In this document: positions 1 through 10,098 of the stretch, piece after piece | Layout: the number at the start of each line of letters is the position of its first letter | Position numbering within the stretch: position 1 is the first letter of the stretch | NCBI GenBank assembly: GCA_003153055.1 | Contig: PMBV01000183.1 | Span: forward strand, 24,371-65,253 | Origin: Myxococcales bacterium | Lineage (GTDB): Bacteria; Myxococcota; Myxococcia; Myxococcales; Myxococcaceae | Length of the DNA stretch: 40,883 nucleotides | Direction of reading: 5' to 3' | Made by a program: the position numbers and the translations under genes | The notes under the pieces: generated by a model | The model's input: the letters and a program-made list of their open reading frames with translations, nothing else | Told to the model about the DNA's origin: nothing | Databases searched by the model: none

Positions 1-3000
1 TGGCTCATGTTGGCCAAGAAGCTGCTCTTGGCGCGGGCGCCCGCCTCGGCAGCCTCCTTGGCCACCCGGAGCTCCTCGGTGCGCTCGAGGACCCGGCGCT
101 CGAGGGTCTCGTTGGTGCGCTCGAGCTCTCGGCGCGCGGTGGTGACGTCCTCGTACAGCCGAGCGTTGTCCAGCGCGGTCGCGGCCAGGCTGGCGAGGAA
201 CTCGACGAAGGACACCCGGGCCGGGGCGAACACCCCGGGAGCGTCCCGGTGCTCCAGGTACACCACGCCGGAGAGCCGGCTCTTGAGCATCAGCGGCGCG
301 ACGAGGTAGCTCTCGGGCCTTCCTCTCGGGGACGGCCAGAGCTCGGCGTGGGCCGGTAGCTCACGTGCGTCCGACACGACTGTTTGGTGGCTCCTCCCCA
401 CGTACCTGACGAGCTCCACCGGTAGGTCCCGGTTTTGCTCCAGCGGGCTCCCGAGGCCGAGCCGTACCTCGTTCCCGTCCACCGTGTGCGTCGCCTCCAC
501 GACGAAGTCCTCGCCCCGGGGGATGACGAGGACACCCCGCTGGGCACCGGCGTTCTCCACCAGGAGCCGCAGGAGGCGCTCGATGAGCTTGTCTGACTCG
601 AGCTGGCTGGCGATCGCCTGGGTGGCCCGCTTGGCCGCCTCGAGGTCGAGCGCGAGGCCAGTGTCCGTCGCGGTGGATTTCAGCCGCTCCGAGCTCGGCT
701 CCTCACCGCTCCCCGGTAGGCGGTTCAACAGGCCGACGTCCCGCTCGGGCTCGAGGGTCAGCTGGAGCTCAGGGAGCTCACGCGCGAGGTGCCGGACCTT
801 GGCCAGGGCGCCCCAGCGTCGGTACCCCTGGACGGCCGAGAGGAGGTACGGGCGGGCCACGCGCACCCGTCGCCCGGCGAGGTGGAACTTGCCGCACAGC
901 TCGCTGGCCAGCGCCGCCAAGTGGGGGAAGCCCTGGGAGAGCGCGCCCTCGATGGCCTCCTCGTAGCGCTCCATGGCCAAGGCCACTTCGCCGTCCAACG
1001 CCGCCCGTTCGGCCTCGAGCAGGGCGAGACGGTGGGCGTGGTTCTCCGGGCACTCCTGGGCCCAGCGCCGGAATCGATCGATGAGCGCGGTCATGCTCGC
1101 TCGATGTGCCTCGCGCGCGGGTCCCTCGGTGGCCCTGGCCAGCGCGGCCCGGGCGAGCCCCTCGAAGAAGGGAACCTGGACGTTGGAGAAGAGCCCGGCC
1201 CGCAGCTCCGCGGCCAGGCAGTCGGCGAGCGCGTCGGCGTAGCGCCCGGAGAGGAAGCGTACCCGGGCGCGCACCGGGAGGTAGACGCCGAAGGCGATGG
1301 GGTGCAGGGGGGCCGGAAAGGTCGCCGAGTCGTCGAAGCCCTCGCCCAGCTCGTCGCTCGAGCCCCCCAGGGTGGCGATCGCCCGCTCGCAGACGGTGAG
1401 GAGGCTCCGGTTGATGACGTCGTCGAAGCGTTCGGCGACCTCGAAGCCGCGAGGGAGGGCCTCGCGGAGCTGCTCGAGCGACTCTCCGGAGTCGAGGCGA
1501 TAGATGGCGCCAAAGCCCAGGGAGTAGGCGGCGTGCCGGGCGTCCCCCAGCTCCAGGCATCGCTTCTGGGCGAGCTCCAGATGCCTCAGGCTGCTCGACA
1601 GGTGCTCGCGGAAGTGGGCGATGAAGGCACCGAAGATGAAGTGGGCCGGCCCGGTGACCGCTGGGTTGCTCCGAGCCTCACCGATGTCGATGGCGAGCCG
1701 GCCGAGCTCGTGCGACCGCCGGTAGTCCTCGGTGAGGGACTGATGGGTGAGCGCGTACTGAGCGATGAGGAAGGGGCTCGAGTCACAGAGGCCTCGCTCG
1801 AAGGTGCGCCGGGCCGCGCGCAGGACCAGGAGCGTCATCAGCGGCGGGTTGGTCATGTAGGCGGGGGGGAGTGCCCTGGCCATGGTTTGGAGCACCGCCA
1901 GCTCGAGCGGATCGGTGATCTCCGGGAGCGCCCTCAAGGAGGCCAGGTCCCGGTTGTCGAGGAGCTGTTGGATGGCGGCGAGCTCCGTCTCGGAGGCGCG
2001 GCCGAGGGCGGCGGCATCTCCTGGGTCGGGCAGCTCGATGCCGAGCGTGCGCAAGAGGGTGACGCTTCGCTGGCAGGCTTCCGACAACAGCCCCATGGTG
2101 CTGAGCACGATCGTCCTCAGCGTGCCCGAGGCGATTCGATCCAGCGGCGCGCAGGCCCGCGAATCAACCTCGTCGAGCAGGGCCAGCGCCCGGGCGTGGT
2201 TGCCGTTCAAGAGCTCACCCTCGGCGCTACCGAGGTACGCCGCGCAGGTCATCGTGCCCTGCCGCTCCCAGCCGCCGGGCCCGAGGAGCGAGAGAGCGCG
2301 GGTCAGGTGCTCCAGCGCGATGGACGTGGCGGCCGAGGCCTGGGCGCTTTTGGCGCACCGCAGGTTGAGCGCGGCGAGCGAGTCCCTCTCGGGCTGTCCC
2401 ATGAGCTCGGTCCCCGACCGGTTGAGCTGCTGCGCCACCATGAAGACCTCGTCGTCGCTCGAGGTCTCGGTGAGGTGCTGGGCGAGGTGCCGGCCGAGGG
2501 TGAGGTGCACCAGGCGCCGGCGGGCCTCGTCGAAGAGCTGGTAGGCGGCGAGCTGAACTCGGTCATGGACGAAGCGGAACCTCGCGTTGAGCGCATCGCT
2601 TGGGTCCGACGGCGCGCTCCGCAGGTACCGGTAGTTCTCGTCCAGAGGGACCAGCACGCCGTCTTGGAGGGCGAGCTCGAGGCCGGAGATCCGGCGGGCC
2701 GGAGCGAGCTCTTCCACCAGCGACAAGGTCGCGGAGTCGAGCTCGTCGCCGATGCACGCCGCGAAGCCGAGGACCTCCCGCGCCTCTTCGGGGAGCGCCT
2801 TGAGGTGCTCCAGCACCAGCTCCACCACGTTCTCGGCGACCGGGCGCCGGGCGATGGCCGGGAGATCCCACACCCACCGAGAGGCCGGGTGGTCGAAGCG
2901 GACGAGCGCATCGCGGCCGAGGGCGGCGAGGAACTCCCCCAGGTGGAAGGGGTTCCCTCGAGTCTTCTTGTACAGGGTGTCGGCCAGGGCCTGGACCTCC

Positions 3001-4607
3001 GCGGGGTCGCCTCCCAGCGTCTCTTCGATCAGGTGCTGAACGTCTCCTTTGCTCAGGGGGGACAACGAGAGCGTCCGAACCACGGCCGTCGTGTGCTCGA
3101 GGGCCGCCAGCTCGTGTCGCAGCGGGTGCGTCGCCGGCACCTCGCTGTCCCGGTAGGCGCCCAACAGGAGCAGCGGGCGAACCTCCGATGCCGTCACGAC
3201 CCGGTGCATGAGGCGCGTCGAGGCGGCATCGGCCCACTGGAGATCGTCGAGGAACACCACCAGGGGCTTCCCAGGAGAAACGAAGGCGCCGAGGAAGCGA
3301 AGGAACGCGTCCTCGAAGCGGTTGAGCGACTCCGCTGGGCCGAGGATCGGCGGAGTGGGGTGCGAGCCCAAGACGTGGGCGAGCTCAGGGACGAGATCGA
3401 TGATCAGCCGAGCGTTGGCACCCAGCGCCGTCAGCAGGGCTCCCCGAACCACGGCCACCTGCTCGGTGGGGCGGCCGAGGAGCGAGCGCACCAGCTCCCG
3501 GCAGGCGTCAGAGATGGCCGAGTATGGTCGGCTCCGTCCGACTCGATCGAACCCGCCTGACACGAAGGAGCAGTCAAGGACGAGCTCCCGCCGCAGCTGG
3601 TGGACGAGCGCCGTCTTCCCCACGCCCGGCGGGCCGGTGACGAGCAGGAGCTGACTTGAGCCCCCGCTCACCTCCCGGAAGGCAGCGTGGAGTTGCTCGG
3701 TGGCTGCGCGGCGGCCGTACAGCGCTTGGGGGAGCCGCAGGACGTCACGATGATCGTTGGCGCCGAGGGGAAACGGCTCCACGCGTCCGCGCGACTCGTA
3801 CTCCACGAGGCAGCGCTCGAGGTCGGCCAGGAGCCCCGCCGCGCTCTGGTAGCGGTCCAGAGGCGCCTTGGCCATGAGCTTCTGGATGATCGACGCCAGG
3901 GCCGAGGGGAGGGTGGGGCGCTCCGCGTCGGCCCGTGGGGCAGGCCGCGCGATGTGACTGTGCACCAGCTCCAGCGGATCGTTCGAGGGGAACGGGAGCC
4001 GGCCGGTCGCGAGCTGATAGAGGATGACGCCCAGGGAGTAGAGATCGCTCCGGCGATCCACCGCCAGAGTGAGTCGCCCAGTCTGCTCGGGCGCGATGTA
4101 GGCGAGGGTGCCCTCCAGGAGCTCCGGCTGGTGGTGGGGCTCACTGCCTTCGGTGTCGAGCCGAGTGGAGAGGCCGAAGTCGACGACGGTGATGGCCCCG
4201 GTCGCGTCTCGAAGGAGGTGCTGGGGTTTGAGGTCTTTGTGGATGACGCCCTTCGAGTGGATGGCCTGGATGGCCTTCGTCACCGCGACGGCGAGGCGCA
4301 GGAGGTCGGCTGTCCCGAAGCCGGCGCTCCTGGCCACCACGTCGACCGGCTCTCCGCCGGCGTCTTCGAGGACGAGCGTCCCGTCTGACTCGAGGCCCAG
4401 CGGGCGGGCCACCTCGGCGATGCCCAGCGAGCTCAAGATGTCGAACTCGTGCCTCAACCGGGCCACCGCGCGCGGCTCCGGGTACTCTTCCCTCGGCCTC
4501 TTGACGATGACCCGAGGACCATCGGCTCCGACCCGACCCCGCGAGACGACGGTGTGGGCCGACACCGACAGCTGCTCTTCAAGGTGGTACTGTTCGAGCT
4601 CTACCAA
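1..4607 (-). CDS. Ser/Thr kinase - AAA ATPase - GAF - histidine kinase (partial)
   Basis: Multi-domain signalling protein, about 1535 residues visible and open at the window edge. The N-terminal Hanks-type kinase has an HKD catalytic loop (VIHKDLKP, Asp about residue 125), VVDFGL, and an APEQ motif in AYIAPEQTG. A STAND/AAA ATPase follows with Walker A GPPGVGKT (Lys about 331) and DDLQWAD, then a long helical repeat region, a GAF domain (about 1340-1480), a coiled coil, and the start of a histidine-kinase H-box reading SFLANMS. The sequence stops one codon before the expected phospho-acceptor His, so the catalytic half lies outside. I chose the TTG start at 4607 because GGAG lies 7 bases upstream and the kinase domain begins directly after it; no ATG or GTG was found in frame in the bases just upstream. 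The gene diverges from the CheB/CheR gene. This architecture is common in myxobacteria and cyanobacteria. Ligand and output are unknown. Confidence 0.9.
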   Translation of the reverse strand, partial: MVELEQYHLEEQLSVSAHTVVSRGRVGADGPRVIVKRPREEYPEPRAVARLRHEFDILSSLGIAEVARPLGLESDGTLVLEDAGGEPVDVVARSAGFGTADLLRLAVAVTKAIQAIHSKGVIHKDLKPQHLLRDATGAITVVDFGLSTRLDTEGSEPHHQPELLEGTLAYIAPEQTGRLTLAVDRRSDLYSLGVILYQLATGRLPFPSNDPLELVHSHIARPAPRADAERPTLPSALASIIQKLMAKAPLDRYQSAAGLLADLERCLVEYESRGRVEPFPLGANDHRDVLRLPQALYGRRAATEQLHAAFREVSGGSSQLLLVTGPPGVGKTALVHQLRRELVLDCSFVSGGFDRVGRSRPYSAISDACRELVRSLLGRPTEQVAVVRGALLTALGANARLIIDLVPELAHVLGSHPTPPILGPAESLNRFEDAFLRFLGAFVSPGKPLVVFLDDLQWADAASTRLMHRVVTASEVRPLLLLGAYRDSEVPATHPLRHELAALEHTTAVVRTLSLSPLSKGDVQHLIEETLGGDPAEVQALADTLYKKTRGNPFHLGEFLAALGRDALVRFDHPASRWVWDLPAIARRPVAENVVELVLEHLKALPEEAREVLGFAACIGDELDSATLSLVEELAPARRISGLELALQDGVLVPLDENYRYLRSAPSDPSDALNARFRFVHDRVQLAAYQLFDEARRRLVHLTLGRHLAQHLTETSSDDEVFMVAQQLNRSGTELMGQPERDSLAALNLRCAKSAQASAATSIALEHLTRALSLLGPGGWERQGTMTCAAYLGSAEGELLNGNHARALALLDEVDSRACAPLDRIASGTLRTIVLSTMGLLSEACQRSVTLLRTLGIELPDPGDAAALGRASETELAAIQQLLDNRDLASLRALPEITDPLELAVLQTMARALPPAYMTNPPLMTLLVLRAARRTFERGLCDSSPFLIAQYALTHQSLTEDYRRSHELGRLAIDIGEARSNPAVTGPAHFIFGAFIAHFREHLSSSLRHLELAQKRCLELGDARHAAYSLGFGAIYRLDSGESLEQLREALPRGFEVAERFDDVINRSLLTVCERAIATLGGSSDELGEGFDDSATFPAPLHPIAFGVYLPVRARVRFLSGRYADALADCLAAELRAGLFSNVQVPFFEGLARAALARATEGPAREAHRASMTALIDRFRRWAQECPENHAHRLALLEAERAALDGEVALAMERYEEAIEGALSQGFPHLAALASELCGKFHLAGRRVRVARPYLLSAVQGYRRWGALAKVRHLARELPELQLTLEPERDVGLLNRLPGSGEEPSSERLKSTATDTGLALDLEAAKRATQAIASQLESDKLIERLLRLLVENAGAQRGVLVIPRGEDFVVEATHTVDGNEVRLGLGSPLEQNRDLPVELVRYVGRSHQTVVSDARELPAHAELWPSPRGRPESYLVAPLMLKSRLSGVVYLEHRDAPGVFAPARVSFVEFLASLAATALDNARLYEDVTTARRELERTNETLERRVLERTEELRVAKEAAEAGARAKSSFLANMS

Positions 4608-4709
4608 CCTGACGCTCCGAGGTGACTTGCCCCAAAGGGTAACTTCGGTGGGCGGGTGGCGCTTGGTCCTCGGTCCAGAAGGAGTAGCGTCCCGCGCAGG
4701 GGAGAGATG

Positions 4710-7427
4710 ATGAGCGATGAGAGAGCCCCCGATGACGCTGGGCAGGACGCGACGGCTGGTGCCGAGAAAGGCGCGTTGGCGTTCCCCGTCGTGGGGCTGG
4801 GCGCGTCGGCCGGAGGGCTAGCCGCCTTCGAGGCCTTCTTTTCCGGCGTCTCTGGTGAGAGCCCTCCAGGCATGGCCTTCGTGTTGGTTCAGCACTTGGC
4901 GCCGGACCACAAGAGCCTGCTCACCGATCTCATCGCCCGCTCGACGAGCATGGAGGTGCACGAGGTCGAGGACGGGATGGTGGTGCGGCCAAACTGCGTC
5001 TACATCATTCCTCCCAACCGAGACATGGCCCTGCTCAAAGGGACGCTGCGCCTGATCGAGCCCTCATCCCCTCGGGGCCAACGGCTCCCCATCGATTACT
5101 TCTTTCATTCCCTCGCCGAGGATCAGCGCGACCGGGCCATCTGCATCGTGCTCTCGGGCACTGGCAGCGACGGCTCGATGGGTGCCCGCGCCATCAAGGG
5201 TGAGGGTGGGATGCTCATGGTGCAGGACCCGGACTCGGCCGAGTACGACGGCATGCCTCGCAGCGCCATTGGCACCGGCCTGGCTGACTTCGTGCTCCGG
5301 CCGGCCGAGATGCATGCGCAGCTCGTCGACTACGCGGCTCGCGCCTATGGCCGTCACCTCAGCTCCCCGGCGGTTCTGACGCCGCAGGTCGACCAGGCGC
5401 TCAAGAAGATCTGCGTCCTGCTCCGCGCCCAGACCGGCCACGACTTCTCAGAGTACAAGCCGAGCACCGTTCAGCGGCGGATCGCCCGGCGAATGGCCGT
5501 GCACCAGATCGAGTCAGTCGAGCGGTACACCGCGTTCCTGGCCGCGACGCCGGCGGAGATCGAGGCGCTGTTTCGCGACCTGTTGATTGGAGTGACCAGT
5601 TTCTTCCGCGACGCCGACGCGTTCCAGGTGCTCGAAGAGCGGGTGATTCCCCAGCTGCTCTCGGATCGGGCGCCGGGGTCCACGCTCCGCGTCTGGTCGC
5701 TGGGGTGCTCGAGCGGCGAAGAGGCCTACTCCATCGCCATTCTCTTGCAGGAGCGGGTCCAGGCGCTCAAGCAGAACCTCAAGGTCCAGGTCTTCGCCAC
5801 CGACATCGACCGGCAGGCCATCGCCCTCGCCCGCGCAGGGAGCTACCCGGCGAGCATCGCTGCCGAGATGTCTGCCGAGCGGCTGACCCGCTTCTTCGTG
5901 CCCGAGGCCCCCGGCGGCGGGTTCCGGATCAACAGGAGCATCCGCGACCTGGTCCTCTTCTCCGAGCATGACGCCATCAGAGATCCACCGTTCTCACGGC
6001 TCGACCTGTTGAGCTGTCGGAACGTGCTCATCTACATGAGTGGCGAGCTTCAGAAGCGGCTCCTCCCCCTGTTTCACTACGCGCTCAACCCCGACGGCTT
6101 CCTGTTCCTGGGCAACTCCGAGACGGTGGGTGACTTCGCCGAGAGCTTCTCGCCCATCGACCGGAGCGCGAAGGTGTATCAGCGCCGCGGCGATTTTCAG
6201 GGAGGGCCGCGCGTCGCACCCCGAGGGTTCGGAATGCCGACGGAGGCTCGCCACGGCCAGGCGCGCCTGACGCCCGCCACTGGCCGCTCTGCCGAGACGC
6301 GCTCGCTGAAGGAGGTGACCGAGCAGGCGCTGCTGCGGGAGATCGCGCCCACGGCGGCGCTGGTCAATGCCCGCGGTGACATCTTCTACCTCCACGGTCG
6401 GGTTGGCGCGTACTTGGAGCTCCAACCGGGAGAGGTCGGGGTGAGCAACATTCTCAAGATGGCTCGCGAGGGCTTGGCCCACGAGCTGACGGTGGCGCTG
6501 CACAAGGCGGTCAGCGGTCGGGAGATCGTCTGGGCGCGGGGACTGCGGGTGAAGACGAACGGCGACCCAACGATGGTCGACCTCGCGGTGCGGCCAGTCG
6601 CTTCATCTGCTGGACCGGGGCCGGCGCACGAGGCGGATCTCTTCCTGATTGTCTTCGAGGAGGCCTCCGCGGTCGGCGGCCAGGCGGTGCTGAGTGGAGT
6701 CGCGGCCCTCGCCCCTGGGACCTCGTCCACTGGGTTCCCTGACGCCGAGGCGCGGATCGAAGCGCTTGGCGAGGCGCTGCGGGCGAAGGAGGAGTACCTC
6801 CAGGCCGCCAACGAGGAGCTCGAGACCTCGAACGAGGAGCTCAAGTCCTCGAACGAAGAGATGCAGTCGGTGAACGAAGAGCTGCAGTCCACCAACGAGG
6901 AGCTCGAGACCTCCAAGGAGGAGCTGCAGTCGGTCAACGAAGAGCTGGCGACGGTGAACGTCGAGCTGCAGACCAAGGTGGCTGATCTGTCGAGGGTCAA
7001 CAACGACATGAACAACCTCCTGGCGGGCACGGGCATCGGCACCGTCTTCGTCGATCAGCAGCTGCGCATCGTGCGCTTCACCCCGACCGCCACCAAAATC
7101 ATCAACCTCATTCAGGCCGACGTGGGCCGGCCGGTGGGGCACATCGTGTCGAACCTGGTCGGCTATGACCAACTCGTCGCCGATACCCAGGAGGTCCTCG
7201 ATCACCTCAGTCCCAAGGAGGTGGAGGTCAGGACGCTGGCGGGGGCGTGGTACACGATGCGAATCAGCCCCTACCGAACGCTCGAAAACGTCATCGAAGG
7301 CGCGGTCATCACCTTCGTGGACATCACCGGAGAACGGCGGACCCAGGCGTTGCTGGCGGAAAGCGAGGCTCGCTACCAGCACCTGATCGAGACGCTGCCC
7401 GACCGAGTGCCACCGCAAACGCGCTGA
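4710..7427 (+). CDS. CheB-CheR-PAS hybrid chemotaxis-type regulator
   Basis: Fusion of a methylesterase and an MCP methyltransferase, 905 aa. The CheB domain (about 25-215) keeps the triad in GASAGG (Ser33), QHLAPDH (His62) and GTGSDG (Asp154). The CheR domain (about 230-480) shows SFFRD, the SAM-binding LGCSSGEEAYS and SCRNVLIYM. A strongly heptad-like coiled coil of repeated NEEL-type units (about 690-760) joins to a PAS domain. No receiver domain precedes CheB, as is usual for these hybrids. AGGGGAG directly precedes two tandem ATGs (4707 and 4710); 4710 has the better spacing. The C-terminus reads SEARYQHLIETLPD, the usual opening of another PAS domain, then ends after 8 more residues, so the last PAS appears lost. 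It probably acts with the downstream PAS kinase. Confidence 0.93.
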   Translation: MSDERAPDDAGQDATAGAEKGALAFPVVGLGASAGGLAAFEAFFSGVSGESPPGMAFVLVQHLAPDHKSLLTDLIARSTSMEVHEVEDGMVVRPNCVYIIPPNRDMALLKGTLRLIEPSSPRGQRLPIDYFFHSLAEDQRDRAICIVLSGTGSDGSMGARAIKGEGGMLMVQDPDSAEYDGMPRSAIGTGLADFVLRPAEMHAQLVDYAARAYGRHLSSPAVLTPQVDQALKKICVLLRAQTGHDFSEYKPSTVQRRIARRMAVHQIESVERYTAFLAATPAEIEALFRDLLIGVTSFFRDADAFQVLEERVIPQLLSDRAPGSTLRVWSLGCSSGEEAYSIAILLQERVQALKQNLKVQVFATDIDRQAIALARAGSYPASIAAEMSAERLTRFFVPEAPGGGFRINRSIRDLVLFSEHDAIRDPPFSRLDLLSCRNVLIYMSGELQKRLLPLFHYALNPDGFLFLGNSETVGDFAESFSPIDRSAKVYQRRGDFQGGPRVAPRGFGMPTEARHGQARLTPATGRSAETRSLKEVTEQALLREIAPTAALVNARGDIFYLHGRVGAYLELQPGEVGVSNILKMAREGLAHELTVALHKAVSGREIVWARGLRVKTNGDPTMVDLAVRPVASSAGPGPAHEADLFLIVFEEASAVGGQAVLSGVAALAPGTSSTGFPDAEARIEALGEALRAKEEYLQAANEELETSNEELKSSNEEMQSVNEELQSTNEELETSKEELQSVNEELATVNVELQTKVADLSRVNNDMNNLLAGTGIGTVFVDQQLRIVRFTPTATKIINLIQADVGRPVGHIVSNLVGYDQLVADTQEVLDHLSPKEVEVRTLAGAWYTMRISPYRTLENVIEGAVITFVDITGERRTQALLAESEARYQHLIETLPDRVPPQTR

Positions 7428-7532
7428 ACGACTCGCTGGGAGGTCGAGGTGCACTCAGGGGGTTGCCCGTACCGTAGGTCTCTTCATTGGCAACCGATTG
7501 GGGGGCCTGGTAGTCGGACGGAGGGGTGTCCG

Positions 7533-9239
7533 ATGAGCGGCATTGGCGATGAGCCCGATGGGACCGCTGCGCTCCGCCGCCGGGCCGAGGAGCGGGTCAG
7601 GACCTTCGAGGGCCAGGATCTCGAGGCGGCCCACTTCGAAGGAGTTGGCGAGGTGGTGCATGAGCTGCGCGTGCACCAGGTCGAGCTGAGTATGCAAAAC
7701 GAGGAGCTGCGGCGGGCCCAGACCGAGCTCGAGGCGGCCCGGGCGCGCTATGCGGACCTCTACGAGATGGCGCCGGTCGGCTACTACTCGTTCAGCGCGC
7801 AGGGGCTGATTCTCGAAGCCAACCTCACCTTCGCGACCATGCTCGGCGTGGCTCGGAGTGCGCTGATCAACACACCCATCACCCGGTTCATCCTCGGTGA
7901 CGATCAGGACCTCTTCTACGCCTACCGCCGCCGACTGTTCGACTCGGGTCGCCTCCAGGTCTGCGAGTGGCGGATGCTCCGGGCAGGCGAGGGCTCGTTC
8001 TGGTCGCGTTCGGAGGCGACCGTCATCGAGGGCGCCGATGGCGCGCGCGTGGGCCGCGTGGTGATGAGCGACGTCAGCGAGAGGAAGCGCGCGGAGCAGG
8101 AGCAGGAGCGGGAGCGAGAACGGGCCCGCCTCGCCCAGGAGCTGAAGCTCGAGGCCCTCGGGACCCTCGCCGGTGGCATTGCCCACGGCTTCAACAATAT
8201 TCTCCAGGGCATTCTGGGTGAGCTGTCGCTCATCGAGGTCGAGCTCGGCGAGGAGCGCGCGCGGACGTTGGAGCTACGCGAGGCTCGGGCGCTGGTGGAT
8301 CGAGGTGGCGTGTTGATGCGCCAGCTCCTCGGGTTTGCTCGCCAGGGAAAGTACGACGTCAAGCCCTTGAACCTCGCCCGGGTGGTCGAGCGGACGAGCG
8401 AGGTGTACGGGCGCAGCCGAAGAGACCTCATCATCACGCTCGAGCTCCCCTCCAACCTCCGGGCGGTGGTCATGGACCACACTCAGCTCGAAGAGGTGTT
8501 GGCGAACCTCATGGTCAACGCCGGACAGGCCATGCCCAACGGAGGCCGGTTGCTCATCAAGGCCGAAGAGGTCGAGCTCACGGCCAGCGAGGTCGGCCCA
8601 GACGCGGCGCCCGGGCCGTACGTGAAGCTCCTCATCTCCGACACCGGCACAGGGATGGACGCGGTCACGCAGGCGCGAATCTTCGAGCCCTTTTTCACGA
8701 CCAAGGGTCAGGGGCATGGGCTCGGGCTCGCCTCGGTGTACGGAATCATCAAGAGCCATGGGGCCCTCATTCGCGTCCAGTCGGAGCTGGGGCACGGCGC
8801 GACCTTCCTCCTCTACCTTCCGGTCTCCGCTCAGCTGCCCGCTGAGTTGTCACCCAGGCCCACGGAGCTCCAGCGCGGTCAGGGGACCGTCATGATCGTC
8901 GACGACGAGCCGGGGGTCCTCAGGGTCTGCGGCCGCATGGTGGAGAAGATGGGCTACGAGGTGCTCTCTGCCTCGGGGGGCCGCCAGGCGGTTGACCTTC
9001 TGCGCCAACACGGACCGCGGATCTCGCTCGTCATCCTCGACATGCTGATGCCGGACATGAACGGGGCGGAGACGTTCAAGGCCTTGAGGGAGCTCGCCCC
9101 GGGCCTCAAGGTGCTCCTGTCGAGCGGCTACAGCGTCGAGGGCGATGTCCGAGAGCTCTTGGCGCAGGGCTGCAGCGGCCTCCTCCAGAAGCCCTTTGAC
9201 GGAGCGACCCTCTCGGCGCGGCTCCGCGAGCTGGTGTGA
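7533..9239 (+). CDS. PAS-histidine kinase-receiver hybrid
   Basis: Soluble hybrid sensor kinase, 568 aa, with no membrane segment. It has an N-terminal coiled coil with HELRVHQVELSMQNEEL (typical of proteins beside CheB/CheR hybrids), a PAS domain (about 72-185), a coiled coil, and an HATPase kinase core. The H-box is GGIAHGFNNIL (His218), the N-box LMVNAGQAM, and the G-boxes DTGTGM and GHGLGLA. The C-terminal receiver has VDDE and the phospho-acceptor in VILDMLMPD (about Asp503). The family H-box normally has HDFNN; here the Asp after His is Gly. The ATG at 7533 is preceded by GGAGGGG with 6-base spacing, so the longer upstream reading is rejected. It lies 105 bp after the CheB/CheR gene and is probably co-transcribed. 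Confidence 0.93.
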   Translation: MSGIGDEPDGTAALRRRAEERVRTFEGQDLEAAHFEGVGEVVHELRVHQVELSMQNEELRRAQTELEAARARYADLYEMAPVGYYSFSAQGLILEANLTFATMLGVARSALINTPITRFILGDDQDLFYAYRRRLFDSGRLQVCEWRMLRAGEGSFWSRSEATVIEGADGARVGRVVMSDVSERKRAEQEQERERERARLAQELKLEALGTLAGGIAHGFNNILQGILGELSLIEVELGEERARTLELREARALVDRGGVLMRQLLGFARQGKYDVKPLNLARVVERTSEVYGRSRRDLIITLELPSNLRAVVMDHTQLEEVLANLMVNAGQAMPNGGRLLIKAEEVELTASEVGPDAAPGPYVKLLISDTGTGMDAVTQARIFEPFFTTKGQGHGLGLASVYGIIKSHGALIRVQSELGHGATFLLYLPVSAQLPAELSPRPTELQRGQGTVMIVDDEPGVLRVCGRMVEKMGYEVLSASGGRQAVDLLRQHGPRISLVILDMLMPDMNGAETFKALRELAPGLKVLLSSGYSVEGDVRELLAQGCSGLLQKPFDGATLSARLRELV

Positions 9240-9258
9240 GCGCGGGGCGGAGCGAGCA

Positions 9259-10098
9259 CTACCGGCCCACCAGGAATTTGTCGTACCACCCTCGACGGTA
9301 CAGCCACGCGAGGACCCCGAAGTAGTGCTCCGGGGAGGCTCGTTTGAGGCACCAGAGCACCCGGCCGTCGCGCTGCGGGATCGCGTAGAGCTTGCCCCGG
9401 TTCACGCTGTCGACGATGACGCGGGCCACGGCGTCCGCGTCCATGGTGCTCCGGGCGAAGAAGCGGGCAGCCATCGCCGCCTGCCGCTCGTTGCTGAAGG
9501 TCGCGTGCTCGAGGAGGTTCGTCCTGAAGAACGTAGGGCAGGCGACGGTGACGCCGATGTTGCTGCTGGCCAGCTCGATCCTCAGCGTCTCGGAGATCGA
9601 GATCGCCGCGGCCTTGGAGGCGTTGTAGGGCGCCATCTCGGGCAGCGAGACGATTCCGGCGCTCGAGGCGACGTTGACGAGGTAGCCGCCTCCCTTAGCC
9701 TTGAAGAGGGGAATGAACGCGCGACAACCGAAGATGATGCTCTTCAGGTTCGTCGAGAGCACTCGCTCCCAGTCTTCCAGGGGCACCTCCTCGATGAACC
9801 CCGCGGCCACGACGCCCGCGTTGTTCACCAGCACGTCGGCGCCGCCCCACCGCGCGGTGAGCACGTCACGGAGGTTTTCGACCTCGGCGTGCTTGGTGAC
9901 GTCGCAGCGCACGGTGAGGGCGCTTCCACCGGCCTCGCCCACCAGTCGCGCGGTCTCCTCCATGCGCTCCTCGTGAATGTCGCTGACCGCCACCTTCCAG
10001 CCGCCGCCGGCGAACCGCAACGCGAGCGCTCGGCCGAGCCCGCCGCCCGCTCCGGTGATCACCACCCTCTTCATCGGGAATCGCTTGTCGAGGTTCAC
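9259..10098 (-). CDS. Short-chain dehydrogenase/reductase
   Basis: Classical SDR of about 279 aa: cofactor motif TGAGGGLGRA, NNAGV, and the catalytic Ser/Tyr/Lys region in SSAGIVSLPEMAPYNASKAA. It probably oxidises or reduces a hydroxy- or keto-acyl group using NAD(P). It is the last gene of the oleate hydratase operon: its GTG at 10098 overlaps the upstream TGA in a GTGA arrangement, which implies translational coupling. An internal ATG at 10074 (MKRVVITG) lies nearer the Rossmann fold and is the alternative start. With oleate hydratase just upstream, oxidation of the hydroxy fatty acid to the keto acid is an attractive but inferred role. Confidence 0.9.
   Translation of the reverse strand: MNLDKRFPMKRVVITGAGGGLGRALALRFAGGGWKVAVSDIHEERMEETARLVGEAGGSALTVRCDVTKHAEVENLRDVLTARWGGADVLVNNAGVVAAGFIEEVPLEDWERVLSTNLKSIIFGCRAFIPLFKAKGGGYLVNVASSAGIVSLPEMAPYNASKAAAISISETLRIELASSNIGVTVACPTFFRTNLLEHATFSNERQAAMAARFFARSTMDADAVARVIVDSVNRGKLYAIPQRDGRVLWCLKRASPEHYFGVLAWLYRRGWYDKFLVGR

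Noticed and set aside
789..3560. A 923-aa plus-strand open frame and several shorter ones opposite the trifunctional kinase
   Set aside because: Composition is Arg/Gly/Glu-rich with no domain motifs, while the minus strand reads a clear kinase-ATPase. It is a high-GC shadow.
7380..7470. Frameshift joining the CheB/CheR gene to the following kinase gene
   Set aside because: Neither other forward frame continues the PAS domain, and the kinase gene has its own strong ribosome site at 7520-7526.
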